Positions 1 to 12,280 of a stretch of 64,000 bases of DNA are shown here, in pieces (within the stretch, counting starts at the first letter, position 1; each line of letters starts with the position of its first letter). The position numbers and the translations under genes were made by a program. The notes beneath the pieces are model-generated. The model searched no databases, was not told the origin of the DNA, and worked only from the letters and a program-made list of their open reading frames with translations. Source of the stretch: Artemia franciscana (taxonomy: Eukaryota > Arthropoda > Branchiopoda > Anostraca > Artemiidae). The stretch spans positions 21,467,393 through 21,531,392 of the forward strand of contig NC_088883.1 of NCBI RefSeq assembly GCF_032884065.1, in the 5' to 3' direction.

Positions 1-1916
1 TATAAATCCTTACGACTGCATATAGTGCTCTAGATTCTCATGATCCACACACATCGAAGGAAATTATGGACCCATCTTCAAGCTAAATCTCCCCAAACAT
101 TTTCTTCTTCCTCCCTAAAATAACCTGTTTCTGAATTAACCCACCTAATGTCCCCCGAGTGGAGCCCGACCTTAAGGTAATAATGTTCATATGGACAAAC
201 ATAAACTATTTTAATAATAAATATATCTTGATGAGCTTGGAATGCCTGAACATTTTTGTAAAAAAAAAATCGGATGATGGTACTGCACAATAGGTATTGC
301 GATTTATGGCATGCATCTTATATTTTATTCAATCATGGCCATGTCCAACATGTCCAAAAGTATCAGTACTGTTGATGGGTAAAATTGCTTCCAGGTTAGA
401 CAACCTATCATATTTGAAACACTATATTTAAACAAATTAACACATTTTGGTTATTATTACTACTACTACTAATAGTAATAATAATTCACTGCAGCACCAA
501 GCCGTCTGAGATCAACAGAGGTAAGCACGTTCTTCCTCCGTCCCAATCTATTCGCAGCCTCCCTCTTTACACCTTCCCAAGAAGTTGGGAGGGTGTTATT
601 CCATAGCTAAGAAGATGTCTCCCACAGCCATCCCCCCCCCCCCCCGAGGCATCCAAACCCTGGGTACACCACTGTTCTACTCTCTTTATAAAGTTTCCCA
701 ACATTTAAAACTATCGTAGGAAAGAAACTAAATGTGAAAATCAAAGTTTGAGGATAGATTATTAGTTCTCACAATGTTACAATCAAAATAGTCTAGAAGA
801 ACGTAGGCTTTTTATGCCGTATAATATAAGATAAATTTTATTTTAAAAATGTATACAAAACACTTTGTAGCACCTGCTAAGAAAGCCCTAAAGGGATATA
901 TAAATGTTCACAGTTTCGATTCTAGGGAGAAATGGGTTATGTAAAGGGAGAGGGAGATTTCCCCCCCCCCTCCTCAGGACGGGGAGAGGTAGGTATTTAC
1001 ACAAAAGACCAATACTTTTGACCACAAGTTTTCAGGGAGAAGAGGAAGGTCATTTGAACAAAGCAAAACCCTCTTGGGCAGGATTAAATGATTCCTGAGA
1101 CCACACTGGCTAATCATGATAAAACGAAAATCATAACGAAGAAAAAAAGAAAATATAATTCAAATGTTTGTTTCGGTCAAGACCTCCGCTCAACCATTGT
1201 CAGTACAGTATTAAGAGAAAAAAAAAGAAAAATATATATAAAAGCTCACGGGGCAATACAAAAAGAAAAGCTTAAAAACAGAATAGCACGGTTTTAATCG
1301 TAGCAATTTTTTAAGCTTTATCGTTTTTTATTGTCAAGCAGGATTCTATCTGCAGTCTTTATCTTTTATTCGCACTTCATTTTTCTTCATTTTTGTTTTT
1401 TTTTATCTTTTTTCAAAGTTTATTATTTCTTAGTTAAGATTTCTCGTTTTGTAAGTAGAATTTTCTAGAATTTTTTGGTTGGGGGTTCGAAGGACGTAAG
1501 CAAGGTTTGTGAAGATAAAGCATAGTTGCCTCGACAGTATTTACAAACAAGCAATAACGTTAAAGACGTATCCGTTTCATTATCGCCAGACTCTGAAAGG
1601 TGCTGTGTTATAACTCACATCTCCTTCCTTAAGGATAACTATTATGCGCTTACGCTATAAGGGACCTCAAACTAATTATTTAGTAAGTAAACATAATTTT
1701 TTTCTTCTGTAAGGAAATCTGGCATAAACTTAGGCCACAAAGAGTACATCAACATAATAAAAATAATCACAATGACTTATGCTTTTGGACACTTTGTCCG
1801 ATACTACCAGCCAAAATAAAAAAAAGAGGGGGGGGGGGTATCAATAAGTTTTTGGCAGAATATATTAGACATTCCAAATATAGTCTATAGCATAGTTAAG
1901 TGAAGGCCAAGATGCA
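1..1916. other. Unassigned AT-rich sequence left of exon 5
   Basis: If the gene model is right this is intron 5. I see homopolymer C and G tracts (about 630-646, 961-970, 1829-1839), long A/T runs and one dispersed-repeat copy (470-640, listed separately). No convincing exon, RNA gene or transposase frame was found. Short frames here show no recognisable family. Confidence 0.5.
470..640 (+). repeat. Dispersed repeat family D1, copy 1 (SINE candidate)
   Basis: Starts after a run of trinucleotide TTACTACTACTA-type repeats and shares the order 'CAGCACCAAGCCG-CTGAG...AACA-AG...GCAC...TCTTTACACC' with copies at 3815-4030 and 45985-46215. No protein coding potential. Three copies in one window, each beginning beside a simple ATT/ACT-type repeat, suggest a short retroposon. 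I see no clear A/B box, so SINE status is inference. Confidence 0.5.
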
Positions 1917-2260
1917 TCTATATATATAAAAAAAAGTTGTCTCTGGGTTATGTCTGTCGAGTGACGTCATGTCATCATGTCGTCATGAAGTTAGTTGTCG
2001 TCATGTGTGTTATGACGATGACGTCATTAAAGGTATTTAAGAAAATCGTTAAAAGACAAATTTTTAATTGTAAGAAGATCGTGGACAGAAAAAAGTTTAA
2101 TTGTAAAATAAATGAAGAACCTACAATGGCGACAGCCGAGGAAGCTGCTCAAAGAGTCCATGCCAAAAAACTTGCGGCTGATAGAGAAAGTAAGAAGACT
2201 GCACATGTTACGCAAAGCACACGTGACCATCTTTCAAAGATGGTCTCTTTCCTACTTCAG
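1917..2260 (+). mobile_element. Helitron 5'-end fragment
   Basis: Begins A/TCTATATATATAAAAAAA followed by AGTTGTCT and GTCGAGTGACGTCATG, the same terminus as the five complete 5' ends at 6234, 7920, 8780, 10743 and 12278. Downstream, a short frame from 2126 reads MATAEEAAQRVHAKKLAADR, reminiscent of the Ala/Arg-rich start of arthropod Helitron proteins. No 3' hairpin plus CTAG end is seen before exon 5, so it is a truncated copy. The right boundary is approximate. Confidence 0.65.
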
Positions 2261-2392
2261 CAGCCATTTTTTCTGCGTAAAATATTGAGTTTCAATCTGG
2301 TAGAAATAACACATCAGAAAAAACAGCAAAAATAATACAAAATAAGATATAATAAATAAGATAAAATAAGAATAACAATCAATGTTACTTAC

Positions 2393-2543
2393 ATTCGGTA
2401 ATGAAAAAGTTCATAAGAGTTAAAGCAACAGTGTGTCCTGAAAACATGTAGTCACCACATGTCCTTACACCATTAGTTGAGAGGCCCATCCCTGTCCAGA
2501 TATGATAAGCTTGAGACAACTTTGCCCAAAAATCACCGTATGG
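2393..2543 (-). CDS. SAMD8: SMSr exon 5: catalytic first histidine
   Basis: 151 bp between acceptor TTTTTTTTGTAG and donor GAAT/GTAAGT. It begins [18 protein letters not shown] and contains [18 protein letters not shown], the D3 motif with the first catalytic histidine (residue 291 in my numbering) of the LPP-type His-His-Asp triad. The start of a transmembrane segment ([10 protein letters not shown]) follows. It ends in phase 1. The next exon, expected to carry the HEHYSIDV-like D4 motif, was searched for by eye between bases 1 and 2390 and not found, so it probably lies beyond the window. A degenerate copy of the acceptor and first bases of this exon lies at 2919-2975. Confidence 0.9.
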
Positions 2544-2969
2544 CTACAAAAAAAAATATTCCTTTTTTTTGTATATTTTTTTTTTTGAGTATTGATTTTG
2601 AGTTCAAAATGCCGTTGTTCAAATACAGAACTTTACCAATAAGTAGAGTGCGAAGCGGGCTCTATATTTAAACAAATTATAACGTCACTTTTTTCGTTAT
2701 ATATCACTCATAGAAAAACACTACGGCTTGTTCTTCGTTGGAATCTAGTAAAGACCAAACCAAAGGGAGTCATGCAAAAGAATCATTCAAATATGACGCC
2801 ATACCACACAAAAGCAATTTTCAAAAGATACGGGTGATTTATCATCTCTTGTCTAAAGATACAACTAACATCATCATATTAGTTTTCTATAACGGCATTT
2901 AAGTTAAAAAAAATCAGTTCTTTGCCCAAAAACGCCGTATGGCTACAAAAAAAAAATATTCCTTTTTTT

Positions 2970-3424
2970 TAAAAAATATGTGTGTTACAAAAGTGAACCC
3001 TTGCAAATTAGGTCTTCTGCTTAATTGAAGTACAACAAAATTGTTTTCAGCTTCATAGCTTTGCTCAATTCCATTTTATAAGGCTTTAAAGATGTGCAAA
3101 CAAATTTCCTAAATTTTGAAAAAAACATTGATATGGCTCAAAATTCTACTCAAATAACAGGAATTGCATTTTCAGAACTAAAGGCAGAGAAAAAGCAACT
3201 AGTAACTGAAAATTAAGGTAAAATGTTGTTTTGTCAAAATTTCAATAGGTATAGACCTGTCATGTAGGCAAATTTCAGGGCCCTCTAGAGGGAGAAGGAG
3301 TGGAGGAATACTTTAAAATACCTTCCCAGGACATACTTTAGTCTGTAGACCCATCCGTGAAAGTTTAATTTTCCTAACCTAAACCCTTTCCGAGATAGCG
3401 AGAAATCAATTAACTAGAATTTTA
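2970..3424 (+). repeat. Partial copy of foldback family F1
   Basis: About 455 bp that align by eye with the central part and right arm of the foldback element at 44536-45172. Shared blocks include CTTCTGCTT-ATTGAAGTACA, CAAATAACAGGAATT, TTTCAGGGCCCTCTAGAGGG and the closing TTTTCCTAACCTAA. The inverted left arm is absent, so this is a truncated member. Confidence 0.75.
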
Positions 3425-3814
3425 CCCGATGTTTATTATTGTTATTTTTTTAATTAATAGTTTTTTATTTTTCCATTATAAAATTCCAAGTTAACAATAA
3501 CGCCAATTGATATAAAAACGTAGTAACGTTGGCGTTAGTCCTCCATGTTTTTGCAAAAATGATGATGATGATGAAGATCATTTCTGTTTTGTTGATAATT
3601 AGAGGGTGAAAGGGGGCTGTGTTCGTATGAGATAACGGCGAATAGATTCATTATTTGTTGTTTATTCAGCACTTGTTATTTCTCTCCACTTTGGTCTATT
3701 ATTCCGTTTTGCTTGAAATGTATATTCCCATTTTGTTTTGTCCTGCGTTTTTGTTATTATGCTCTGCTTCTTTGCGTATTGTGAGCGACAACGAGTCATA
3801 TATTTAGTTTATAT

Positions 3815-4030
3815 AAATTATTACTACTACTAACAACTGACGACAGCACCAGGCCGCTTGAGAAAAACACAGCTACGCACTTTCCTTCCCCATCCTAATG
3901 TCTTCAAAACCTCCCCCCTTCACCCCCTCCAAATAAGTTTCTATTTTCGTTAAGCCTTTCATTATGTTATCCTCTCACCCCACTCAAGGACGACCTACTT
4001 TTTGTTTGAACATGGACAGTAGTATTCAAT
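3815..4030 (+). repeat. Dispersed repeat family D1, copy 2
   Basis: Shares 'GACAGCACCAGGCCGCTTGAG', then 'CCCCCCTTCACCCCCTCC', then 'CCACTCAAGGACGACCT' with copy 3 at 45985-46215 in the same order and orientation, and the first part with copy 1. Begins beside TTACTACTACTAAC. Confidence 0.55.
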
Positions 4031-4403
4031 ATAAATTGAATTTTGAATAAAATATAAATTGAATTTATATTGACATATCTTTTTTGTGTCCCCCATTAAA
4101 AATCTAACTTTTTCAAAGTTAATCTTTTATTGATCTTCTGATATTAAACGGCATTTCATCTAACTTTTGACATTCGAATGGGCTATGCAAATAATATCTG
4201 CTGAATGTTTTCTTTTCAAAATTAGGCTTTTATATAAAGATTGAATGCTTTCACTCAAGAATAGAACACAACATGACCCAGTAGCCCATATGATAGACCC
4301 AATTTCTCAGTACATTTATGCTTTAGCAACACTTATATATTCTTCAAATTCGCAATTATTTTAGAGATGACAACATTGGAGGGAACCAAAACTGAGGAGT
4401 TGA

Positions 4404-4470
<67 letters not shown>
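4404..4470. repeat. (AT)n microsatellite abutting Helitron 3' end
   Basis: Uninterrupted TA dinucleotides up to the CTAG terminus of the Helitron. Comparable (AT)n tracts occur at 4591-4641, 6410-6551, 8781-8827, 12193-12277 and 14265-14313, always at or just inside a Helitron end. This fits Helitron preference for A^T target sites. Confidence 0.95.
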
Positions 4471-4471
<1 letters not shown>

Positions 4472-4585
4472 TAGCTGTTGGGGTGGCGCTTCGCGCCACC
4501 CCAACACCTAGTTGGTGGGGGCGCTTCGCGCCCCCCCAAGCCCCCCCGCGCGCGTAAGTCGTTACGCGCCATAATAGTTACACGC

Positions 4586-4643
<58 letters not shown>

Positions 4644-4645
4644 TT

Positions 4646-4836
4646 TTAACTACGTAAAACTTGCGAATATACAACATTCTTTGCTGTCCCATTGTCTTTG
4701 CATATAAATAGATTGTCAGGTTTACCGACTCTTGAACATGCAACATATAATGGTCCATGGGAAAACAATCTGTATTCAGATCTATACCTCATGATTCTAA
4801 TGATTGCCCTTGAGCTTTGTTGATGGTGATTGCTAA
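4646..4836 (-). pseudogene. Helitron Pif1-like helicase C-terminal remnant (H1)
   Basis: The minus strand encodes LAITINKAQGQSLE (helicase motif V-like region), an in-frame TGA, GIDLNT, and after a one-base frame change [18 protein letters not shown]...GTAKNVVYSQVL then stop. The YVACSRVG signature is motif VI of Helitron helicases, known to bind ATP in superfamily 1 enzymes. Nothing upstream of motif V survives, so this is a decayed tail carried passively by the element. The alternative frame that reads MDHYMLHVQESVNL is a shadow of it. Confidence 0.88.
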
Positions 4837-4989
4837 TCGACCATTCCCTGTCCCGGTGTCCCGGTCGTCATTTATATCCCCCTGTTTCCCCCGGTGTCCC
4901 CGTTGTAGTTGTGTCCCTGTGTCCCGGTCGTCATTTATATTCCCTGTGTCCCGGTCGTCATTTGTATCCCGGTGTCCCGGTCTGTATAT

Positions 4990-6140
4990 ACATTCGTTTT
5001 TTAGTTTTGTTTTTCTCCTTTATTTTTTTCCTTTTTTTTTCTTTTTTAGTTTATTTAGATTTTTAGATTTTTTAGTTTTTTTATTAGTTTTTAGTTTTTT
5101 TTTCTTTTTAGTTTTTTTGTAGTTTTTACCTTCTTTTTAGTTTTGTTAGTTTTTTTTTTTACTTATGTCCTGGTCGTCATTTATACTCCCTGTGTCCCGG
5201 TGCTTTGTTGATTGCTAATCGAACATTCCTTTTGTCCTGGTCGCTTTCTCTTTGAGTGTCGTCATTTATTTTTTTCTTTTTTAGTTCTTTTAGTTTTTAC
5301 CTTTTTTAGTTTTTTTTAGTTTTTTAGATGAAAATTTTTTTTAGTTTTTTCCTTTTTTTCTTTTTAGTTTTTTATTGGTTTTTACCTTTATTTTAGCTTA
5401 TTTTTCAGTTTTTTCCTTTTTTTTGTTTTTTTTTATTTTTTATTTTTTTTAGTTTTTTACCTTTTTTTAGTTTTTTTAGTTTTTTTAGTTTTTTAGCTTT
5501 TTTACTTTTTTTATTAGTTTTTAGTTTTTTTGGTAGTTTTTGCCTTTTTTTAGTTTTTTCAGTTTTTTTTTTAGTTTTTTATTGGTTTTTACCTTTATTT
5601 TAGCTTATTTTTCAGTTTTTTCCTTTTTTTAGTTTTTTTTAGTTTTTAGTTTTTTTAGTTTTTTACCTTTTTTTAGTTTTTTAGTTTTTTTAGTTTTTTA
5701 GCTTTTTTATTTTTTTTATTAGTTTTTAGTTTTTTTTGTAGTTTTTGCCTTTTTTTAGTTTTTTTAGTTTTTTAGCTTTTTTATTAGTTTTTAGTTTTTT
5801 TTTGTAGTTTTTGCCTTTTTTTAGTTTTTTTAGTTTTTTAGCTTTTTTATTTTTTTTATTAGTTTTTAGTTTTTTTTGTAGTTAGTTTTTTTAGTTTTTT
5901 ACCTTTTTTTAGTTTTTTTAGTTTTTTTAGTTTTTTAGCTTTTTTATTTTTTTTATTAGTTTTTAGTTTTTTTTGTAGTTTTTGCCTTTTTTTAGTTTTT
6001 TTAGTTTTTTAGCTTTTTTATTAGTTTTTAGTTTTTTTTGTAGTTTTTGCCTTTTTTTAGCTTTTTTAGTTTTTTAGCTTTTTTATTTTTTTTATTAGTT
6101 TTTAGTTTTTTTTGTAGTTTTTGCCTTTTTTTAGTTTTTT
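4990..6140 (-). repeat. CTAAAAA-rich degenerate tract of H1
   Basis: On the minus strand, variants of AAAAAACTAAAAAAGGTAAAAACTACAAA recur for over 1 kb. Near-identical tracts occur in H2 (6900-7840) and H3 (7925-8700) on the minus strand and in H4/H5 (11100-11860, 12370-13230, 13440-13610) on the plus strand. The purine-rich strand is always the element's sense strand. Lys-rich frames in it are artefacts. Confidence 0.85.
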
Positions 6141-6250
6141 CAGTTTTGACGTCACCTGATCCAGTTTTTTCAGGTGACGTCACCTGATCCATCCACAGAT
6201 CCACACACAGACAACTTATTTTTATATATATAGATATATATATATATATA

Positions 6251-7920
<1,670 letters not shown>

Positions 7921-8777
7921 TAGTTTTTTTTTTTACTTATGTCCTGGTCGTCATTTATACTCCCTGTGTCCCGGTGCTTTGTTGATTGCTAATCGAACAT
8001 TCCTTTTGTCCTGGTCGCTTTCTCTTTGAGTTTCGTCATTTATTTTTTTCTTTTTTAGTTCTTTTAGTTTTTACCTTTTTTAGTTTTTTTTAGTTTTTTA
8101 GATGAAAATTTTTTTTAGTTTTTTCCTTTTTTTCTTTTTAGTTTTTTATTGGTTTTTACCTTTATTTTAGCTTATTTTTCAGTTTTTTCCTTTTTTTTAG
8201 TTTTTTTTTATTTTTTATTTTTTTATTTTTTTTAGTTTTTTACCTTTTTTTAGTTTTTTTAGTTTTTTTAGTTTTTTAGCTTTTTTACTTTTTTTATTAG
8301 TTTTTAGTTTTTTTTTGTAGTTTTTGCCTTTTTTTAGTTTTTTCAGTTTTTTTTTTAGTTTTTTATTGGTTTTTACCTTTATTTTAGCTTATTTTTCAGT
8401 TTTTTCCTTTTTTTTAGTTTTTTTTAGTTTTTAGTTTTTTTAGTTTTTTACCATTTTTTAGTTTTTTTAGTTTTTTTAGTTTTTTAGCTTTTTTATTTTT
8501 TTTATTAGTTTTTAGTTTTTTTTTGTAGTTTTTGCCTTTTTTTAGTTTTTTTAGTTTTTTAGCTTTTTTATTAGTTTTTAGTTTTTTTTGTAGTTTTTGC
8601 CTTTTTTTAGTTTTTTTAGTTTTTTAGCTTTTTTATTTTTTTTATTAGTTTTTAGTTTTTTTTGTAGTTTTTGCCTTTTTTTAGTTTTTTCAGTTTTGAC
8701 GTCACCTGATCCAGTTTTTTCAGGTGACGTCACCTGATCCATCCACAGACAGACAGACAACTTATTTTTATATATAT

Positions 8778-8780
<3 letters not shown>
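7921..8780 (-). mobile_element. Helitron H3, 3'-truncated third array unit
   Basis: The 5' TC terminus at 8780 is followed in element order by the TGACGTCA pair and CTAAAAA tract, as in H1 and H2. Sequence then stops within the GACCGGGACAC repeat zone and joins directly to the 5' end of H2 at 7920/7921. The helicase remnant, second hairpin and CTAG end are missing, so this unit was truncated or formed by unequal exchange. Confidence 0.8.
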
Positions 8781-8831
<51 letters not shown>

Positions 8832-10742
8832 CAAGATTTAGGAATGATATAGCCAAGGTTAGAATTTCAGAACGCTTAAAAGTAATTTTCAGAAAAGACA
8901 ATACTACAGGGAACGTTTACCTGGCAGCAATACCAGCTCCACGCTTATTTTCGGAAAAGATGACTCAGTTTAGTGATGTAAAAAGATTAAATTATATATT
9001 TTCTTGGTAAGGATATAAAATATCCAAACATTATATTGTTTATAGAATTGCTAGGATATGGAACATATATCTGATTATCTTCTCCCTCCCTTTCTCTTCT
9101 TTCCTCTTTAGGGCGAAATAGAAACCAGGTCGTCCTCGTCTGGGGTTGTGGGACGTCATAGAGAATTTAAAAGACTTTAAAAGAAATGGGAACTTCCTGG
9201 GAGTGGGAACGTTCTAAGACTATAGTGAGAGAAAGGTGGAGATAGCTTCGATGCGTTCTGCAGAAGAAGGATGACAGATTGCCCGAGATCGTCCTTGTCG
9301 GGCGACCGTCTAGGGCAAAAAAGTAGGTCAAAAAGTGGCAAATGGGGCAGGAATAGGTCGTAAGAAAGGATTTATGGGAGTTATTTAAGGGTTTTCATCC
9401 CGGTTAGTTTGCAAAGTATAGTGATAGAATATAGTGTCTGACTATATTTTAAGGATAGCTATATTTTAATTAAATATTTAGTTGGTATTTTGGTTATGTT
9501 AGGTCAGAATAGGTTTGTATAGGTTACGTATTTAATATACGCTATGCTTTCCTGTTTGACTAACAGGAGACTGTTAGGCTTAACAAGAACTGGTATGTAT
9601 TTTTAGGTGTCAAAGATTCAGCCTGATACAGTCATCCCTTGCAAAATTGACATGGAAAACCTTAGCACCGATAGTGACCGTTTAGTGGCGACTCTGGCAA
9701 ATAAGGCGATGTTAAATACACGTCATCTGTAGATAAGCACATGCAGCAAATCTCAAAGTTTGTTCTTAATATATCCAACAAAGATTGCAGTGGTACAGGG
9801 GAGTTAATTACATTGATCGGGTTTTCAAACCCGGGGATTTTAAAAGCAATATTTAGGAATGAATATAGTCTAAAATTCAGGATTCTAGAATTATCTGAAG
9901 TTGTTTTCAGAAAGGTAACGCCACTGGTGACGTTATCCTAACAGTAATGGCAACTCTTTGTGTATTTTCGAGAAAATGGGCCGTATTTTCGAAAAATCTT
10001 CGAAAAATATTTTCGAAAAAATGGGCCGTATTTTCGAAAAATCTAAAAAAAATTGCGTATTTTCGAAAAATCTTATGAAGATCAAAAGATTAAAGTGAAG
10101 CAAAGCGACTTTTAGGAGTTTAAAGATTCTTAGAAATTTAGAATGCTTTAAAGTAGTTTTCAGAATTTTATAGTGTTTCTTTCAGATAGGGTCAGGTCCT
10201 ATCCAATCAATCCCATTTTCCAGTAAATGTTCACTTGTTTGGATTCCGATTGCATGAATGGCAGCCTTAAGGGTTAGCGTAACCCTGTACGGGCTACAAA
10301 AGAAAAAACTAGACGGGGTTTAATAAAAAATATGAGACATCATTATTCGATTAAAAAATAGTGCGCAAATGGTAGATGGTTACGTTGGTTGTGTGGTAAG
10401 TGGTCCGATTTTGTTAAAACTAAATGCTATCCATATCATACGGTTCTTCTTATAGAAATAAAAATTCGTCTATGATAGCACCTTATTCATATCCAAAGAT
10501 AAATCGCCTAATTATTCCGCTGGATCAAAAGCCACACTAAACAATTACTCATTGTGGATGCATAGGCTTCTCAAAAGTTGCGTATTGAATTCAGGGTCAC
10601 AACAGTTATGCCTATTGACTTATTGTCTTATTGACAGTTATTATCTTATGAAAATGAGGTTAATCGAAACATTTTATTTTTCTAAATAAAAATGTTCATC
10701 ACAAATTCCATCATTCGTAAAAACCGTCATAACCTTCATAAA
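8781..10742. other. Intron sequence between Helitron clusters
   Basis: No recognisable gene. A 47-bp (AT)n tract starts the region. A short tandem of GTATTTTCGAAAAAT lies at 9957-10075. The rest is unassigned; short frames at 9741-9941 and elsewhere match nothing I know. Confidence 0.5.
9957..10075 (+). repeat. Minisatellite GTATTTTCGAAAAAT
   Basis: Several imperfect copies of GTATTTTCGAAAAAT, two of them preceded by AAAATGGGCC. The core TTTTCGAAAA is itself palindromic. Confidence 0.8.
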
Positions 10743-10868
10743 TCTATGTATATAAAAATAAGTTGTCTGTGTGTCTGTGTGTCGAGTGACGTCACTGTCC
10801 GTATATGACGTCTGAATTATTTCATCACATACCAATTCAAAAACGAATGTATTCAAGCCGAAGTAGCT

Positions 10869-11020
10869 CGGTTATATAACTACCTGTGTTGGCGCAGTGG
10901 GTTTGACCTTAGCGTGCTAATACGGGACCCCGAGATCGAACCATGCTGCAGAATTGCACGACAGGGCCAACGCATGGACCTTAGTAGTCCAGAAGCGTCG
11001 TTAATCCGATACAAATACAG
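10869..11020 (+). mobile_element. tRNA-derived SINE, copy 1
   Basis: Contains a consensus pol III A box TGGCGCAGTGG (10890-10900) and a B-box-like GAGATCGAACC (10932-10942), with the shared block GTTTGACCTTAGCGTGCTAA between. A diverged relative with the same order lies at 17541-17620. It interrupts a tRNA-like module of the Helitron (left half to about 10868, right half from about 11020). Ends are approximate. Confidence 0.65.
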
Positions 11021-11349
11021 TAGATCAGTTGGTAAAGCGTTATGTTCCAGGTTCTAGGTCCGAGAGGTTCCAGGTTCGAACCATGGCTTTAGCATTAATA
11101 CAAAAGAAGAAAAAAACTAAAACAGATAAAAACTACAAAAAAAACTAAAAAGAAAATACTAAAAAAAGGTAAAAACTACAAAAACTAAAAAAAAACTAAA
11201 AACTAATAAAAAAAAAAAAAAATAAAAAAAAATAAAAACTGAAAAAGAAAAAAAAACTAAAAAAAGGAAAAAACTGACAAATAAAGGAGAAAAAGAAAAC
11301 TAAAAAAAATAAAAATAAAAAAAAAACTAAAAAAGGTAAATGTATTCAA

Positions 11350-11424
11350 GCCGAAGTAGCTGAGTTGGTAAAGCGTTATGTTCCAGGTTCTAGGTCCGAG
11401 AGGTTCCAGGTTCAAACATTGGCT
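11350..11424 (+). other. tRNA-like module inside Helitron H4
   Basis: 75 nt starting GCCGAAGTAGCTGAGTTGG with an A-box-like TAGCTGAGTTGG (11357-11368) and B-box-like GGTTCAAAC (11409-11417), ending ...TTGGCT. A better preserved right half with a perfect GGTTCGAACC B box occurs at 11019-11089. The acceptor stem pairs poorly and no credible anticodon loop is seen, so I do not call a functional tRNA gene. Confidence 0.55.
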
Positions 11425-12080
11425 TTAGCATTAATACAAAAGAAGAAAAAATACTAAAAAAGAAAAAAAACTAAAAAAAAACTAAAAACAGGTAAAAACT
11501 ACTAAAAAAACTAAAAGAGCTAAAAAAGTAAAAAAAACTAAAAAAGGTGAAAAACTAAAACTAAAAAAGAAAAAAACTAAAAAAAAAGGGTAAAAACAGC
11601 AAAAAACTAAAAAGAAAAAAAAACAACTAAAAACTAATAAAAAACTAAAAACTGAAAAAAAAAAACTAAAAAAAGGAAAAAAACTGAAAAATCAAGGAGA
11701 AAAAGAAAACTAAAAAAAAATAAAAATAAAAAAAAACTAAAAAGGTAAAAGCTACAAAAAAACTAAAAAGAAAAAAATAAAAAGCTAAAAAATAGGTAAA
11801 AACCAAAAAAACTAAAAAGAAAAAAAAAATTATTTCATCATATACCAATTCAAAACGAATGTATATACAGACCAGGACACAGTGAATATAAATGACGACC
11901 GGGACACTCAAAGAGAAATTACAGACTGGGACACCGGGACACAAATGACGACTGGGACGTGTGTGTCGACTGACGTCATGTTTGTCGACTATAAATGACG
12001 ACTGGGACACAACTACAACGGGGACGCCGGGGGGCACAGGGGGATATACAAATGACGATGGGGACACAGGGAATGCTTGA

Positions 12081-12188
12081 TTAGCAATCACCATCAACAA
12101 AGCTCAAGGGCAATCATTAGAATAATAATATATGTTGCATGTTCAAGAGTCGGGAAACCTGACAATCAATTTATATGTACAGACAATG

Positions 12189-12192
<4 letters not shown>
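12081..12192 (+). pseudogene. Helitron helicase C-terminal fragment (H4)
   Basis: Reads ITINKAQGQSLE then, after loss of the GIDLNTDCFPHGP segment and a frame change, [21 protein letters not shown] before merging into (AT)n. Shorter than the other three remnants; the KNVVYSQVL end has been lost. Confidence 0.8.

Positions 12193-12277
<85 letters not shown>

Positions 12278-12280
<3 letters not shown>

Larger units (their letters stand above)
4471..6234 (-). mobile_element. Helitron H1, complete termini, internally degenerate
   Basis: Minus-strand element of about 1.76 kb. The 5' end (6234) is A/TCTATATATATAAAAATAAG followed by TTGTCTGTGTGTGG. The 3' end (4471) is a hairpin GGGGTGGCGCGAAGCGCCACCCC then AACAGCTAG/T, a textbook Helitron terminus. 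In between, in element order, come two TGACGTCA palindromes, about 1.1 kb of degenerate CTAAAAA-rich sequence, GACCGGGACACAGGGA-type repeats, the C-terminal remnant of the Pif1-like helicase (4646-4836), an (AT)n tract and a second upstream hairpin. It has no intact Rep or helicase frame, so it is non-autonomous. Confidence 0.9.
10743..12192 (+). mobile_element. Helitron H4, 3'-truncated, with tRNA-like modules
   Basis: The 5' TC at 10743 (TCTATGTATATAAAAATAAG, then TTGTCTGTG and GTGACGTCAC) opens a plus-strand copy. It contains two tRNA-like modules (the first interrupted by a SINE), CTAAAAA tracts, GACCGGGACAC repeats (about 11880-12070) and a short helicase remnant at 12081-12192. It runs into (AT)n and has no hairpin or CTAG end of its own before H5 begins at 12278. 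Confidence 0.78.

Noticed and set aside
78..290. Frame containing CPYEHYYLKVG as the missing SMSr HEHYSIDV exon
   Set aside because: Only four residues coincide; no matching flanking residues or splice sites in the required phase.
4817..5122. Pro/Val/Ser-rich frames (PVSRSSF...) at 4.8, 6.7, 11.7 and 13.5-13.9 kb
   Set aside because: Antisense or off-frame reading of the Helitron GACCGGGACACAGGGA repeats; repeats, not proteins.
11350..11424. Functional tRNA gene
   Set aside because: A and B boxes are present but the acceptor stem and anticodon arm do not fold convincingly and it is embedded in a repeat.
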